A stretch of 64,000 bases of DNA, from positions 124,001-188,000 of the forward strand of contig JASPKZ010010275.1 of NCBI GenBank assembly GCA_030220185.1. The letters are read 5' to 3'. The notes beneath the pieces were generated by a model that did no database searches, had not been told where the DNA came from, and saw only the letters and a program-made list of their open reading frames with translations. This DNA comes from Diploptera punctata (Eukaryota; Arthropoda; Insecta; Blattodea; Blaberidae). Below are positions 53,140 to 64,000 of this stretch, one piece after another. Position numbers and translations under genes: made by a program. Every line of letters begins with the position of its first letter. Position 1 is the first letter of the stretch.

Positions 53140-54215
53140 TCTGATGTACTAACTCACCCATTTTCTCACCTTAACTTCCCCAAACTAGCAATTACTCTCT
53201 CATTTTGTCACGCTAACTTGCCCAAACTGACACAAACTTGCCCATTTTTCTCCCTTAATTTGCTCAAACTAACAATAACTTACCCATTTTCTCACCCTAA
53301 CTTTTCCAAATTAACACAATTCGCCTATTTTGTAACCATAACTTGCCGAAACCAATACTAACACGCCCATTTTCTCACCCTAGCTTGCTCAAACTAACAC
53401 CAACTTGCCGATTTTCTTATCCTAACGTGCCCAAACTAACACTAACTTGCCCACTTCCTCTCCTTAATTTGCCCAAACACTAACTTGCCCACTTCCTCTC
53501 CTTAATTTGCCCAAACTAACACTAACTTGCCCACTTCCTCTCCTCAATTTTCTCAAACTAACACTAACTTGCCCACTTCCTCTCCTCAATTTGCTCAAAC
53601 TAACACTAACTTGCCCACTTCCTCTCCTTAATTTGCCCAAACTACACTAACTTGCCCACTTCCTCTCCTTAATTTGCCCAAACTAACACTAACTTGCCCA
53701 CTTCCTCTCCTTAATTTGCCCAAACTAACACTAACTTGCCCACTTCCTCTCCTCAATTTGCTCAAACTAACACTAACTTGCCCACTTCCTCTCCTTAATT
53801 TGCCCAAACTAACACTAACTTGCCCACTTCCTCTCCTTAATTTGCCCATACTAACACTAACTTGCCCACTTCCTCTCCTCAATTTGCTCAAACTAACACT
53901 AACTTGTCCATTCTCTCTCCTTAATTTGCTCAAACTAACAATAACTTGACTATTTTCTCTCCGTAATTTGCTCAAACTAACATTAACTTGCCCATTTTCT
54001 CACCCTAATTTGCTCAAACTAACATTAACTTCCCCAAACTAACACTAACTTGCCCACTTCCTCTCCTTAATTTGCTCAAACTAACAATAACTTGACTATT
54101 TTCTCTCCGTAATTTGCTCAAACTAACACTAACTTGCCCATTTTCTCACCCTAATTTGCTCAAACTAACATTAACTTCCCCAAACTAACACTAACTTGCC
54201 CATTTTCTCACCTTG
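53140..54215 (+). repeat. 42-bp minisatellite, about 25 units
   Basis: Unit: aaactaacactaacttgccc, then acttcctctccttaatttgcc. Central units (53450-53900) are nearly identical, outer units diverged. The period is a multiple of three, so frames are open on both strands (for example 53628-53975 minus with SLGKLRRGSGQVSV repeats). No gene context is seen. Confidence 0.95.
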
Positions 54216-54663
54216 TTTTCCCCACTGATGTAGGTGGACTCATGAGAAAGAATCCCCTTATATGTGATTGAGTATGTTGGTAATTGGTTGTAGCGGGAAC
54301 ATATGTTATCACATTGGTCAACATGACGCTAGCAGGCACTTGTTCTCCGATTGAATATTTACAAGTGGCATGGAATAGATGTTACGAATTTCAGACTTGT
54401 AACTATATTATAACAAGACTTTGCCGAAGTATTATTGTTTAATATTTTGCAAAATAAAAATATACATAATCCATTATTCACAGCAATAAAGATAATACAG
54501 CCATTAACAATTTAGTTTGTAATACGCTAAGTCTGTATGAGGCCTGCTAAACAGTGCTCAGTAGGTTGTGTTTCGTTAACTACCAATGATGACTTCAACT
54601 TCAACTGTATCTTGAACAATGAATGGGGAAATTGATATTGTAATGAGTTTCAATATAAATGAA
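54216..54663. other. Unassigned intron sequence
   Basis: No gene or repeat partner recognised. Confidence 0.4.
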
Positions 54664-55275
54664 AAATAGGAGGAATTTTGAAGAAGTGGCTGAATTCAGG
54701 TACCTGGGAACAATAATTACAAATAGGAATGAGGTGTGTAAAGAAATTAAACACAGGCTGAATTCTAGAAATGCATGATATACATTAGAGGGACTCTTGT
54801 CCTTCCAACTTCTCTCAAAGAACGTTAAATTGAAAATATATGAAACTGTTATTTCCCCAGTTATATTATATGAATGCGAAACATGGACTCCTACTTTAAG
54901 GGATGAAAAAAGTTACGAGTATTTGAGAATAAGGTCTTAGGAAAATAATTTGACTAAAGGGAGAACAGACATGCGAATGGAAATGACTACATAACAGTGA
55001 ACTATAAGATCTTTATAGGAATCCAGATATAATAAGAAAAGTTAAAATCTCGCAGGACATGTGGCACGAATGGGGAATGAAAAAGGGTCATGGAAGCTTC
55101 TTGTAGCAAACCAGGGGGAAAACGCGAGTTGGTAGACCAACAATGATGTGGGAGAATAACATTAACCATGATTTGAAGGAAGTAGATTACACACATAATT
55201 GGAAAACATTAGGTTAGGATAGGGGCGAGTGGAGAGTTTATGTCCGCGCGCCATGAAGCTATGAGTTTCATCGTG
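54664..55275 (+). pseudogene. LINE-A C-terminal half, decayed
   Basis: It follows LINE-A from gaggaattttgaagaagtgg to the WR-YVRA-encoding region and the worn 3' end (catgaagctatgagtttcat). Several stops and deletions are present. Confidence 0.85.
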
Positions 55276-55862
55276 GCAGTATTATGTGTGATTACACTTT
55301 TGTATGTTGATGATGTCTCATGTAGTCAGTTTAAAATGAATAATCTTTTCCTTTTTTACTCTCGTCCATTTAATAGAAGTTTAACAATGTCGTTTATTTT
55401 GTGCACAGCTGTACTACAAGGCACACAAGGAAGGCTAATTTGTTACAATCACATCCCACTGTCTCAATGAGGAAGTTCTAATCCCACCAAGATAAACACT
55501 TATCAAGTTATCGCACCAGCATTGTCAATCCAGGACAGTACATGACGAAAACCCTATCGTACGCACGTAATTATCTCCAAGTAAGAAAACAGCTGCACAA
55601 TGTCTCGATAAAGTCTCAAACACATAATAGCAAGATGGAACAACGTGTGCAAGGTTGCTGGCGCCCAATGAGAAAAAGTAGCTAAAGCTGACTCCTAGAA
55701 ATGGTTGAATTGCAACTTGTATCCGCAGAGGAAGATGTATGTTAAAAGGTTGTCAATTTGTATCTCTGAAGTACAATTTTATGTCATTACTTTTGCTTTC
55801 ACGCTATTGGAATTGCTACAATTATAATAGAGTCAGTAAATTATGAATACAAAGTCTAATCT
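55276..55862. other. Unassigned intron sequence
   Basis: No gene or repeat partner recognised. Confidence 0.4.
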
Positions 55863-56580
55863 ATCATCATCATCATAGTACATTCACGAATTTAGGCCAT
55901 GTGTTGACCTGTTTCGGCCTCAAGAGAAACACCATCCAGAAGTCTTGAGTGGACGTCCTGGTCTTCTTCTTCCTGCAGGTTGATATCTTAACATGTGTTT
56001 GGGTATCCTGTGATCTTCCATTCGATGAACATGATGCATCCATCTTGACTTATAATCAGAAATTTTGTTTTCTAAGGTTCCATGTGTAATTCTTCTAAGA
56101 TGTCTTCATTTTTTTTGTGATCTAGTAGTGTGTATCCAGCAGTCCTCCGAAGGTATCTCATTTCAGCAGATCTAAGTCTCTGTATGTCCTTCTGTTTCAA
56201 CGTCCATACTTCGCTACCATACAAAAGAGTTGGAAGAGCCAGTGTTTTATACACTTTTAGTCTTGAATGTTTTTGGACTAACTGTGGCTTCAAAATATAA
56301 TTTATTAACCCAAAAATTCTTAAAATGTAGATATTTTTGCATTTACATCCTTTTCTTCTTCATATGAGATATTGTATCCTAGATATGTAAAATTATTCAC
56401 CTGCTCCTTTTATTGTCAAGTACAATTTTACTTCTGACAGGATCTACACTTTGAAATGTCATAATTTTCATTTTATCTGTAGATATCTTCAAGAAATTCT
56501 TACAACGAAATATTCTGTAATTCTGAATTTTAATAGTTTTCTTCAACTTCTTTGTCTTTAAGTTTATCTAAGTTATACTT
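55863..56580 (-). pseudogene. LINE-B-like RT C-terminus
   Basis: The frame 56293-56072 reads MKPQLVQKHSRLKVYKTLAL, PTLLYGSEVWTLKQKDIQR and MRYLRRTAGYTLLDHKKNED. Upstream are KISTDKMKIMTFQ and SKIVLDNK-like blocks with stops. The 3' end carries a looser stem-loop (55894-55910 on the plus strand) and an ATG/CAT repeat. Confidence 0.85.
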
Positions 56581-56774
56581 TTATTCTATTCTCACCAGAA
56601 ATTCTATTTTTATGGGACATTCTTTGTTCATATCTTACTTTCACTAGGTGGAGTGTGAATCACTATCCACTACCCTCGTATGTGTATATAAACTTGAGCC
56701 TGTTCTGCATTAATACATGGTATTTCTGATTAGTAATACCATCAGCGGTAGTCCACTTTTTGGGGTGTATTCTT

Positions 56775-56990
56775 CTTTAAAATGAAAGATGGCCAAAAAA
56801 TATATACCAATGGTCACCCCCTGGAAGAAATAAACGTGGCAGACCAAGATGGAAATGGAAAACCTACGTCAGAACCATAATGGATGATAGGAATTTGGAA
56901 GAGGGAGATTGGAATGATAGAGATAAATGGAAACTGAAGACGGCAAACCGATAAGTGGGGGAAAGCCGAAGAAGAAGAAGATTCTTGTTT
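56775..56990 (+). pseudogene. LINE C-terminal fragment
   Basis: One frame gives NKRGRPRWKWKTYVRTIMDD and EEGDWNDRDKWKLKTANR before a stop, then a GAAGAAGAAGA tail. Family similar to the fragment at 32262. Confidence 0.65.
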
Positions 56991-57070
56991 AAAAAATACT
57001 TTTTTTTTTTGTGGTGGCAAAATATATTAATATCCGTCAGATGTTATTACAGAATTTATATAAAATCAGT

Positions 57071-57357
57071 CCACCGCTGTGGTGAGGACAGGCTCCTGCG
57101 TGAGCTTCCTTTTTCGGGTTTTTTTTTTCTCGCCTGTAAGACAAATGTCAGGAAGCTTAGGGCCCAACGGTCCCTGAAGATCATCCGGCCATCATCATCA
57201 TCCCTATTATAATCATCATCATCCTTCACCGGTGTGGAAAGCAACGGGAAGCTACCACACTTATAATTCCCTAGTAAAGCTGCAAAGCATGGCATGAAAA
57301 TGCTATGATCCAGCGAAAGACCTATCCTCGGGCAGAATTACTATGGATGGATTAAGC
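57071..57357 (+). mobile_element. SINE-B, diverged copy with damaged head
   Basis: The head gtccaccgctgtggtgagga lacks the B box because of a deletion. The body (gtaagacaaatgtcaggaag) and tail (gaattactatggatgg) match other SINE-B copies. Confidence 0.8.
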
Positions 57358-57586
57358 TTAGGATTAGGGACTCTCCTGGCGCACCACTATCAACATCATC
57401 ATCATCATCATCGTCCATCATATAATCGGGGTAACGTAACCCGGCCTTCCAGGTGCTCCAACCTCAGATGTGGGTTACAATTACGCCAATGCCAAAAGAG
57501 AACATCAGAAATGTCTGAGGACAAAAACTGGGGACATTAAAAAAAATATATAAATATTTTTAAATACCGGTAATTATTGTAATGTA

Positions 57587-57912
57587 GTCCACCGCTGTGG
57601 TCTCGAGGTAGCGTGCTGCCTTGTCACGCAGCGGGCCCAGGTTCGATCCCCGGTCGGGACAGTTTTTCTGGGTGAGGTTTTTATCGGGGTTTTTCCTCAC
57701 CTGTAAGACAAATGTCAGGAAAACGTTAAGGCCCAAACGGTCCCCGAAATCATATGGCCATCATCCTTATCATTATCATCCTTACCATTGGCATTATCAT
57801 CATCATCCTTCACCGGTGTGGAAAGCTGCAAAGCATAGCATGAAAATGCTATGATTGCAGTGAAGGACCTGCCTTCGGGCAGAATTACTATGGATGGATT
57901 GTATTGTATTGT
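57587..57912 (+). mobile_element. SINE-B, complete
   Basis: Head gtccaccgctgtggtctcga, B-box-like aggttcgatccccgg, then the CAT-rich body and a tail with (ttgta)n. A SINE-A in opposite orientation begins exactly at the end of this tail. Confidence 0.88.
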
Positions 57913-58303
57913 AAGCCTATGTTTACCCTTTACAGAGATTTAGGCGCTCTCCCCCTACAGGGAAGCATTTGAACCATACTAATTTAGTTACACTTGTTTT
58001 CGTATAGATATCATTTTGAGTGGTCCGTGGTCAGCGTTCCGCCTCATACTGACATCTAGGAAACCGAGGTAGTACTAGGACGGGAAATTTCGGTAAATTT
58101 TGCTTAGAGGCCTTTTCATTCAGGCTTAAGGATTTTTTACGAGCCTGAAAATCTTCAGACTCAGGACCCACGGCTTAAAGTCCCTCCCGCAGGACTTGCT
58201 CCTTGGATTTTTCCGTCCTAAAAATCCATCGACCCCGGCCGGGTTTGAACCCGCGACCCTCGGCACCAGAGGCAAGGAGCATAACCACTAGTCCACCGCG
58301 GTC
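57913..58303 (-). mobile_element. SINE-A, complete
   Basis: Minus-strand head gaccgcggtggactagtggt with A-box-like tggactagtggttatgc and B-box-like gggttcaaacccgg. The 300-bp body ends near cttacaata. SINE-B and SINE-A together sit inside element D between accggtaattattg and actggtaactactg. Confidence 0.9.
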
Positions 58304-58352
58304 GATACTGGTAACTACTGCATATTTAAAATATAGGGCAGAATTACTATGG

Positions 58353-58485
58353 ATGAATAGTTAAATAATGATTTGTGAGTAAACAGCTTAATTTCATTCG
58401 TTAAATAGTCCTAACAAATGCCACTCTTGATTTCCAAAATCCTCTAGATAAATTGGAAATCACTCGTGGCATTACTTATGAAAAT
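58353..58485 (+). mobile_element. Element D, 3' end fragment
   Basis: ttaaataatgatttgtgagt to cattacttatgaaaat. The preceding piece, at about 57541-57580, is the other side of the SINE insertions. Confidence 0.75.
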
Positions 58486-58909
58486 TCCATGGACTTTGGC
58501 CATATCTGAATTCCATCAACCTGACACGTTAAAAAGCGTCATTAAGTAAAATAATAAATAAAAAAATAACAATCACTGCTGTAAAAATATACTTGGATGA
58601 GAACTGTGTGAAATAGTGAAAATATCGCCGGCTAAGATCTGAAAGCTTGTCAGTTGTCGGCAAAGAGAAAACGACTGCCGATTTCAAATAAATACTGGAG
58701 TGTTTTTCAGACAGTTAAACCACTTGTGCATGAACGTTTCAAGGCTGAGAGATAAATTACATTACATTCAAGACATCTGTCCGAGTTCATTAGTTTGGGA
58801 TATTTATGAAGTCATTATGTAATATTTCTATACACTAATTTATAATGTAATGCAATATTAAGTTCAAATTATTGATGCCTAAAGTGAATGTAAGCCTTCG
58901 TAATTGTGT
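58486..58909. other. Unassigned intron sequence
   Basis: No gene or repeat partner recognised. Confidence 0.4.
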
Positions 58910-59100
58910 CATAAGTGATGTCACGAGTGAGGAGTGAATTTATGTAGAGGATTTGGAAATCAAGAGTGGCATTTGTTAGGACTATTCAACGAATAAAATT
59001 AAGCTGTTTACTCACAAATCATTATTTAAATATAGTTATTTAAAAATGTTTATATATTTAATGTAAACGGCGATGTTTGAAAATAAATTAGAAATGTGTT
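58910..59100 (-). mobile_element. Element D, 3' part
   Basis: Reverse complement of the D end: cataagtgatgtcacgagtg to gtaaacggcgatgtttgaaa. Confidence 0.75.
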
Positions 59101-59102
59101 AC

Positions 59103-59756
59103 CTTTAGATTTAGATTTATTTAGCCCGGTGGAGTTAAGGCCATGTGGCCTTCTCTTCCACTCACCAGGACAAACTTATATTACATCAGAATATAACAAT
59201 CACAATTAACTCTAATATTAAATACTAAATAAAAATTTGATCAAAAAGATAATATCTATTATATTATGATCTATAATGCAACCAGTTAATGTTAGTTAAA
59301 ATTAAGACTAAAACTAATAATAAAATGTATACAAGCAAGACATATTAAATTGTCCCTGTCTAATGTATATAAAAACAAAGAAAAATAATGAGATATAGAA
59401 AACTAATTTTACGTTTGTACAATATTTAAAACAAAACAAAAGAAAATATTTGTTAATCTTAATATTATTTTCATAGATAATTAAATTTATTAATTGTTAA
59501 AAGAATACTATCAGTGAGGTGTATAAGTTAGTTTGTTATTAAATAATTCTTTAATTTATTTTTGAAGGATGTTATAGTTTGACAGTCTCTGACACAGGGC
59601 GGAAGGGAATTCCATGTTTTGGTAAGTGAGACCGTAAAAGATAATAAATAATATACAGTGTGATGAGGAGGGATATAAAGGACAATGTGCTGAAGGGATG
59701 TAAAGAAAATAATTCGCTCTTACACTCGAAACAAAGGAAATAAACATAACAATAAA
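59103..59756 (-). pseudogene. CR1/jockey-like LINE C-terminus and 3' end
   Basis: The minus-strand frame has KTWNSLPPCVRDCQTI and SFKNKLKNYL before a stop, the usual end of CR1/jockey-type RTs. The 3' end has the phrase gtgagtggaagagaaggcca and an (aaatct)n tail at 59103-59130. A related plus-strand copy is at 63490. Confidence 0.75.
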
Positions 59757-59762
59757 ACATTA

Positions 59763-59996
59763 TCTTAAAAGAATTGAAGACTACGCCAATTTTGGAATAT
59801 ATTAAACAGTACCAACTAAATTGGAAACACCATCTTGAAAGAATGAGTTCAAATCGGATCCCCAAAGCTGTTTATAATTATATACCAAGAGGACGAAGAT
59901 CACTGGGCCGTCCTATGAAACGCTGGAGGGAAAATTTTCTATAGGATCGTAACAGGCCTTGGCCTAATACTTGGAAGGAAGAAGAAGAAGAAGAAG
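59763..59996 (+). mobile_element. LINE-B, short 5'-truncated copy
   Basis: Nearly identical to 32015-32244 (LKELKTTPILEYIKQYQLNW to the tail). Stem-loop aggccttggcct at 59954-59965. An 11-bp duplication, ataaaacatta, lies at 59752-59762 and 59997-60007. Confidence 0.9.
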
Positions 59997-60007
59997 ATAA
60001 AACATTA

Positions 60008-60180
60008 CCTAGCACATGTCTATATAAGTTATATGGGAGAATCTTAAAATATAGAATTACAATTTTAATACATTAAATAAATAATCAATTCATTGTTTAA
60101 TTCTTACGCATGCGGAATGCAGAATACATTAGAATTTCAATTGTTCAAAATGGCTGCTTCTTCTATACCATTTTTAAAGC
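60008..60180 (+). repeat. Dispersed repeat K
   Basis: Inverted relative of 8640-8900; shares agttatatgggagaatctta and an attcttacgcatgcgg-like phrase. Confidence 0.6.
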
Positions 60181-60214
60181 TTCAAAAATAAAACACATTT
60201 ACAGAGACAAACGA

Positions 60215-60926
60215 ATTACACTGGTCAACATGATTTTTGTCTCATGAGTACCAATAGTTGTACTTAATGCAGTTTTTTTATCGTGTTTTCAAATATGTAT
60301 TCAGAATTTCTCCATCACCCACAGTTTTTTTATTTCAGTTTCAATTTATGGACGTAAATAATTATTTTTTTAATAAACGTTTTTTTCGTCCATTTGTCCA
60401 TTGTAAAATAAAACCAAATGAGCTAACTCTGGACATTTCAGCTATGGCAAAGATATCAAGGCAAATAGAATCCTAATATGCTGGCCGATTATTGTTGGAC
60501 AATCAAGAGGCACAGGCGAAATATAGCACAAAATCGTCATTTCTTACTTTCTCGGCGAGTCCGAATGTTCGAATATTGTGTAGTTACGAATGTAGAAAAT
60601 ATTAAAGTGTTTGAAATTATAAATTCCTGTCTCTCGGAAACCTTGCGTGATGGAAAAAAACCCGATATCATATTTGAATTCAGGAGAAAAAATAATTTGT
60701 ATGGGGTCCTTCCCATGAAATGCCATAATTTTAGTTTTGTTAATTGATATTTCCATATTAAATTTGGCACCTATTTTTTGTAAATTATAAATTGATCGTT
60801 GCAAATAATTTTCGGAAAGTGCCAGAAGAGCTAAGTCGTCTGCAAAAAGAATAGCATCGAGTTTGAGGTTCCTATTGATGGGTATAATATCCTCGTTGTG
60901 TTTTCCTCCATTCGTTTATTAATTTA

Positions 60927-60964
<38 letters not shown>

Positions 60965-61341
60965 GAAAAGCACCGGTGAAAGTCCACATCCCTGTCTTAC
61001 TCCAGTGTTGATCTTTTCCCAAGAAGATAATTTGCCATTTTGTTTAACAGAGATTTCATTATCTTTATATATGTTCAAGATATTAGTAATATATTATTGT
61101 GGAACGTTATCATCTTTTGAAAGAATGAGTTCGAGTCGGATCCCCAAAGCTGTTTATAATTATATACCAAGAGGACGAAGATCTCTGAGCGGTCCTATGA
61201 AACGCTGAAGGGAAAATTTTCTATAGGATCGTAACAGGCCTTGGCCTAATACTTGGAAGGAAGAACAGGAAGAAAAAATACTATCAGAATCACATATTTT
61301 TCTTTCTGAGACAAAAAAAAAAGCTTATTTTTTGTTGCTCA
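60215..61341 (+). mobile_element. CACTG-ended element, copy 2, with LINE-B inside
   Basis: Left end cactggtcaacatgattttt; right end ttgttgctcagtg. The coding remnant at 60370-60560 matches the peptide of copy 1 with a frameshift. The element is interrupted at 60695-61270 by LINE-B. Copy 1 gives the empty-site sequence (gaattcaggagaaaaaat, then actatcagaatc). Confidence 0.7.
60695..61270 (+). mobile_element. LINE-B copy with inverted 5' part (twin-priming structure)
   Basis: 60700-61111 is minus-strand LINE-B corresponding to 31293-31682 of the better copy (FADD block and RQGCGLSP block). 61117-61270 is plus-strand 3' end corresponding to 32092-32244. About 410 bp between the two parts are missing. 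The inverted block is interrupted by a TA microsatellite (60930-60961). The duplication agaaaaaata flanks the whole. Confidence 0.85.
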
Positions 61342-62049
61342 GTGTAGTTTTGAATGTTTTCAAACAGTTAACCCTTAAATTAAAAATGTATCCTATTGGA
61401 TACATTGGTTTAATTTATTTGATATGGTTTTTAGATGAACAGAAAAACAAACGAGTAAAAATTACTTACATTTATGTCAAATTGCGCAATAATACAGTTT
61501 AACATGAATTATTTTCCTTGCGGTCCGGAACATTTAAATAACTGGCACGAGAAAATATTGTATTGACAATTTAAGGGTTAAGTGAAAATATCCCGCATGA
61601 ACCATTGAAGATGTGGTGAATATAACACAGAATTTACAGGTGAGTCAGTATAGTATTGGATGATGCTGAGTACATGTCTTGTACACAAGTTGTTCAAATA
61701 GCCGTTAATAACTGCTAGAAGCTTCGATAAATCAGATTCACTCTTATAAAGTTAACAAGCCAGAAATGCTTTCTCAACTCTCTCAGTTGGAAATGTACTC
61801 TCAAACGAAAGCGTCACAATCGATACTTCGAAATACAGTCAAAGGCCGTGCAAAGTCGACAACTTGATCGGTCTTCGGAATAACCTATTCCAGCTACCTT
61901 TTAAAAAAAACAGTAAAAATTAACAATACAGAAAAAAAAGTAGGCCGCACAAGGACTGAGCAAACTAAGTTAATTTCTCAGAAAGTCGAATGTATGGTTC
62001 GATTTTGCTGGTTTATGAAATATATATTTAAATATATAATATAAACGAA
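61342..62049. other. Mostly unassigned, with repeat L
   Basis: 61455-61575 matches repeat L at 32940-33055 (attacttacatttatgtcaa and cggtccggaacatttaaata). The rest shows no recognised feature. Confidence 0.45.
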
Positions 62050-62260
62050 AGAATACACAGAAATAAATGTAATTGGTTTGAACATGTACAAAGAATGCCA
62101 AATAATCGTTTATCAAAACAGCTGCTTCATTATAAACCTCTAGGGCCGAAGAAATGTAGGAAGACCAAAACGTAGTTGGAAAGACAACCTGCGCCTGTAG
62201 CAAATAGTGCACCGGGGAGCGGAACGGGCCAAAAGGCCCATACCTTGAAGATGAGATGAT
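62050..62260 (+). pseudogene. LINE-B-like C-terminal fragment
   Basis: With frame corrections: CNWFEHVQRMPNNRLSKQLL and HYKPLG. The 3' stem-loop is gggccaaaaggccc (62226-62239), followed by a GAAGATGAGATGATA tail. Confidence 0.75.
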
Positions 62261-62279
62261 ATTTATTTTGTTAAATTTT

Positions 62280-62800
62280 ACAATGATTTTATAGCTACTT
62301 TTGGAAAGGTTTGAATTGTTTGAAGTTTCCCATAACATTTTTTAGGAATATTATCATATGCTTTAGTTAAATCGACAAAAAAGTAAATGTAAATCTCTGT
62401 TAGTAGACCTTTTTTTCTCTCTCTCTCTGTTAGTGGACCTTTTTTCTCTCAATCATTTGCGTTATGCAAAATATATTATCCGTGCATGACCTATCACTTC
62501 TAAAACCAGATTGCTCTTACATTTCTTTATCTTGGTAATTTACTTAACTATTTCACTTAGTATACGTCCATAAATTCTACTCAACGTACTTGTTACTGAT
62601 ATGCCTCTATACTTTTCACACTTTCTCTTGTCTCCCTTCCTACGTATCGATGGAAATTATGGGTGTGTAAGAGAAGTCACAATGCCTCCTTCTTCTCCAA
62701 ATATCGCCTTCTGTCACAGTCCCAAAAATAGCTCTTAATATTTTTCTTTCAAAAGGATCCAGATAATTTTTCCATTACTTTATTAAAATATTTAACGAAT
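62280..62800 (-). pseudogene. LINE RT core fragment
   Basis: Minus-strand blocks CEKYRGISVTSTLSRIYGR and EQSGFRSDRSCTDNIFCI are the YRGI and GFRxGRS motifs of a LINE RT. Stops and a CT-rich expansion near 62415 break it. Confidence 0.7.
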
Positions 62801-62831
62801 TAAAGCAATGAATAATTTAGAATAGAATAGA

Positions 62832-63055
62832 ATAGATTTATTTAGACTGATGAGTTAGGCCTTCTCTTCCACTCACCAGGACAAACATATGTTACATATA
62901 AATACAAAAAAAAATCAATAATAGTCAAACTAAACAATTAATTATCCGTCAAATTGAATAATAATGAAAATAATGTCTAATATAGAATAAAATTAAATAC
63001 AATTAAAATTATAATTTAGGATACGTTGCCAATTTAAGGTCTAATTACATAATTA
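62832..63055 (-). mobile_element. CR1/jockey-like LINE 3' end
   Basis: Contains ggccttctcttccactcacc in the orientation of a minus-strand 3' end, preceded by (gaata)n at 62814-62835. AT-rich beyond. Confidence 0.6.
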
Positions 63056-63247
63056 AGTGTTGAATGGCGCACAATGAGACGAAACAAACATGGAGGTCCC
63101 TAAATCAATTTTTTTAATTTCTGTTTTCAGATAAACCTTCACTTCTAACAGTCGAATTTCACTGATTACTGAGAATCCATCTGAATAATACCTTAGTCGC
63201 CTACCCTCACTGAGGTCATGTGCTAACCACATGTCATTCGTTGACAT
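63053..63247 (-). other. Unrecognised open frame, 64 codons
   Basis: It reads MSTNDMWLAHDLSEGRRLRY, then SDGFSVISEIRLLEVKVYL and IDLGTSMFVSSHCAPFNT. It has more protein-like composition than other short frames here, but I do not know a family and see no splice sites. It may belong to a transposon. Confidence 0.3.
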
Positions 63248-63355
63248 ATGCAGGTAAAAATAAGTGTAATTAAATTAGCATGGTTAAGAAACTTCCACCA
63301 TGAAGACCCGCGTCCGCACGCGGATAGGCAACGAAGTACATACATACATACAATA

Positions 63356-63430
63356 GGTATTAACTTACAGTTATGGATAGTTTGTTTTCATTGCAGTCCG
63401 ATACATTTAAACAAGCTGACATACGAATTT
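63356..63430. repeat. Dispersed repeat L, fragment
   Basis: tttcattgcagtccgataca and tttaaacaagctgacatacg resemble the repeat L copies at 33010 and 61525. Confidence 0.45.
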
Positions 63431-63489
63431 TTATTCAATTTAAGGAATAAATATAGTTATTGTCTTGAACATCAATATTGAAACATAAA

Positions 63490-63815
63490 TTCAACTTGCT
63501 GGGATAGCTTCGTCTACAAGATCGTAGAACCATCCTTTCCCTATGCTTTCTCTATAACATATACACACATCATTACCTTATTATTTATCACACCGCTTCA
63601 CTAGACTCTCTGATACACATAAATTAGATACCCGATCCCATCAGCACAGTGTTCTTTATATCCCTCCTCATCACACTACCTATTATTCGAAATCTTTTAG
63701 TTTCTTTTGCTAGAACATGGAATTCTCTTCCACCCTATGTCAGTGACTGCCAAACTTTACCATATATAAAAAACAAACTGATAATAAAATTATTAACAGA
63801 AACATCTCACTGAAA
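63490..63815 (+). pseudogene. CR1/jockey-like LINE C-terminus
   Basis: With frame corrections, RTWNSLPPYVSDCQTLPYI and KNKLIIKLL are readable, preceded by a region with RSHQHS and HHTTYYSKSF. Related to the copy at 59103-59756. From 63816 to 64000 nothing is recognised. Confidence 0.7.
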
Positions 63816-64000
63816 TTTCTTTTACAATCAATAATAATTTTTCTTTTTTTCAATAAAAATTGTATTAAGATTTACCAATATTTTTACCTAATGTCTCATA
63901 TATTGGCAAAACATTGGTGGAATCTGTTGCAATGTATGGAAAATCAATAAGTACTACAAGAATAGACTAATAGCTCTAGAAATGGATTATTTACACATAG

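Noticed and set aside
53628..53975. 115-codon minus-strand frame with SLGKLRRGSGQ repeats
   Set aside because: It is the 42-bp minisatellite in translation. It has no start context, promoter or flanking coding sequence.
60478..60747. 89-codon plus-strand frame over the CACTG element
   Set aside because: It crosses from the frameshifted remnant into the inverted LINE-B, so it is not one gene.

Overview
This window looks like insect nuclear DNA, most likely from a cockroach or a close relative. It is AT-rich and shows degraded LINE reverse transcriptases at nearly every scale, tRNA-headed SINEs, long AT/AAT microsatellites and large tandem arrays. The species call is an inference from the style of the repeats. 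There is no bacterial gene, operon, rRNA or intact tRNA gene.

Host gene. Two short exons on the minus strand stand out from the repeats: 44362-44440 (exon A) and 2871-2991 (exon B). Each has a 3' splice site (ttacag) and a 5' splice site (gtgagt). Their reading frames join exactly through a split glycine codon. The joined peptide contains RKWLPPPLRKLSQGK, which resembles the linker before the second GEF domain of the Rho-family exchange factors Trio and Kalirin. The window is therefore best read as part of a trio-like gene on the minus strand, with one 41,370-bp intron (2992-44361) full of repeats and parts of both flanking introns.

Mobile DNA. LINE-A carries a C-terminus ending WRAYVRAAM(NLRVR) and a GTAA-repeat tail. 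The LINE-B-like families are related to the RTE clade, and their 3' ends carry a conserved short stem-loop followed by GAA- or ATG-type simple repeats. LINE-C (21509-24639) is a full-length RTE-like element with an intact 954-codon endonuclease-reverse transcriptase, flanked by a 13-bp duplication and inserted into an older relative. One LINE-B copy (60695-61270) has the inverted structure expected from twin priming. Four tRNA-derived SINE families (A, B, C, J) recur, often nested. DNA-transposon remains include two Tc1/mariner-like elements, a pogo-like element with a C-terminal zinc finger, an element with CACTG ends, and several foldback elements (D, E, F).

Tandem arrays. There are six: 154/186-bp units grown inside the terminal repeat of a Tc1/mariner-like element (4566-6960); a 24-bp repeat that stays open for 742 codons (16572-18800); a 72-bp array (19925-20962); a giant array of about 50 units of 143 bp inside an inverted-repeat element (35569-43556); an 89-bp array (50760-51170); and a 42-bp minisatellite (53140-54215). 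Apart from the two exons, I see no sequence with clear signs of host function. Family assignments come from reading motifs in the sequence, without database searches.
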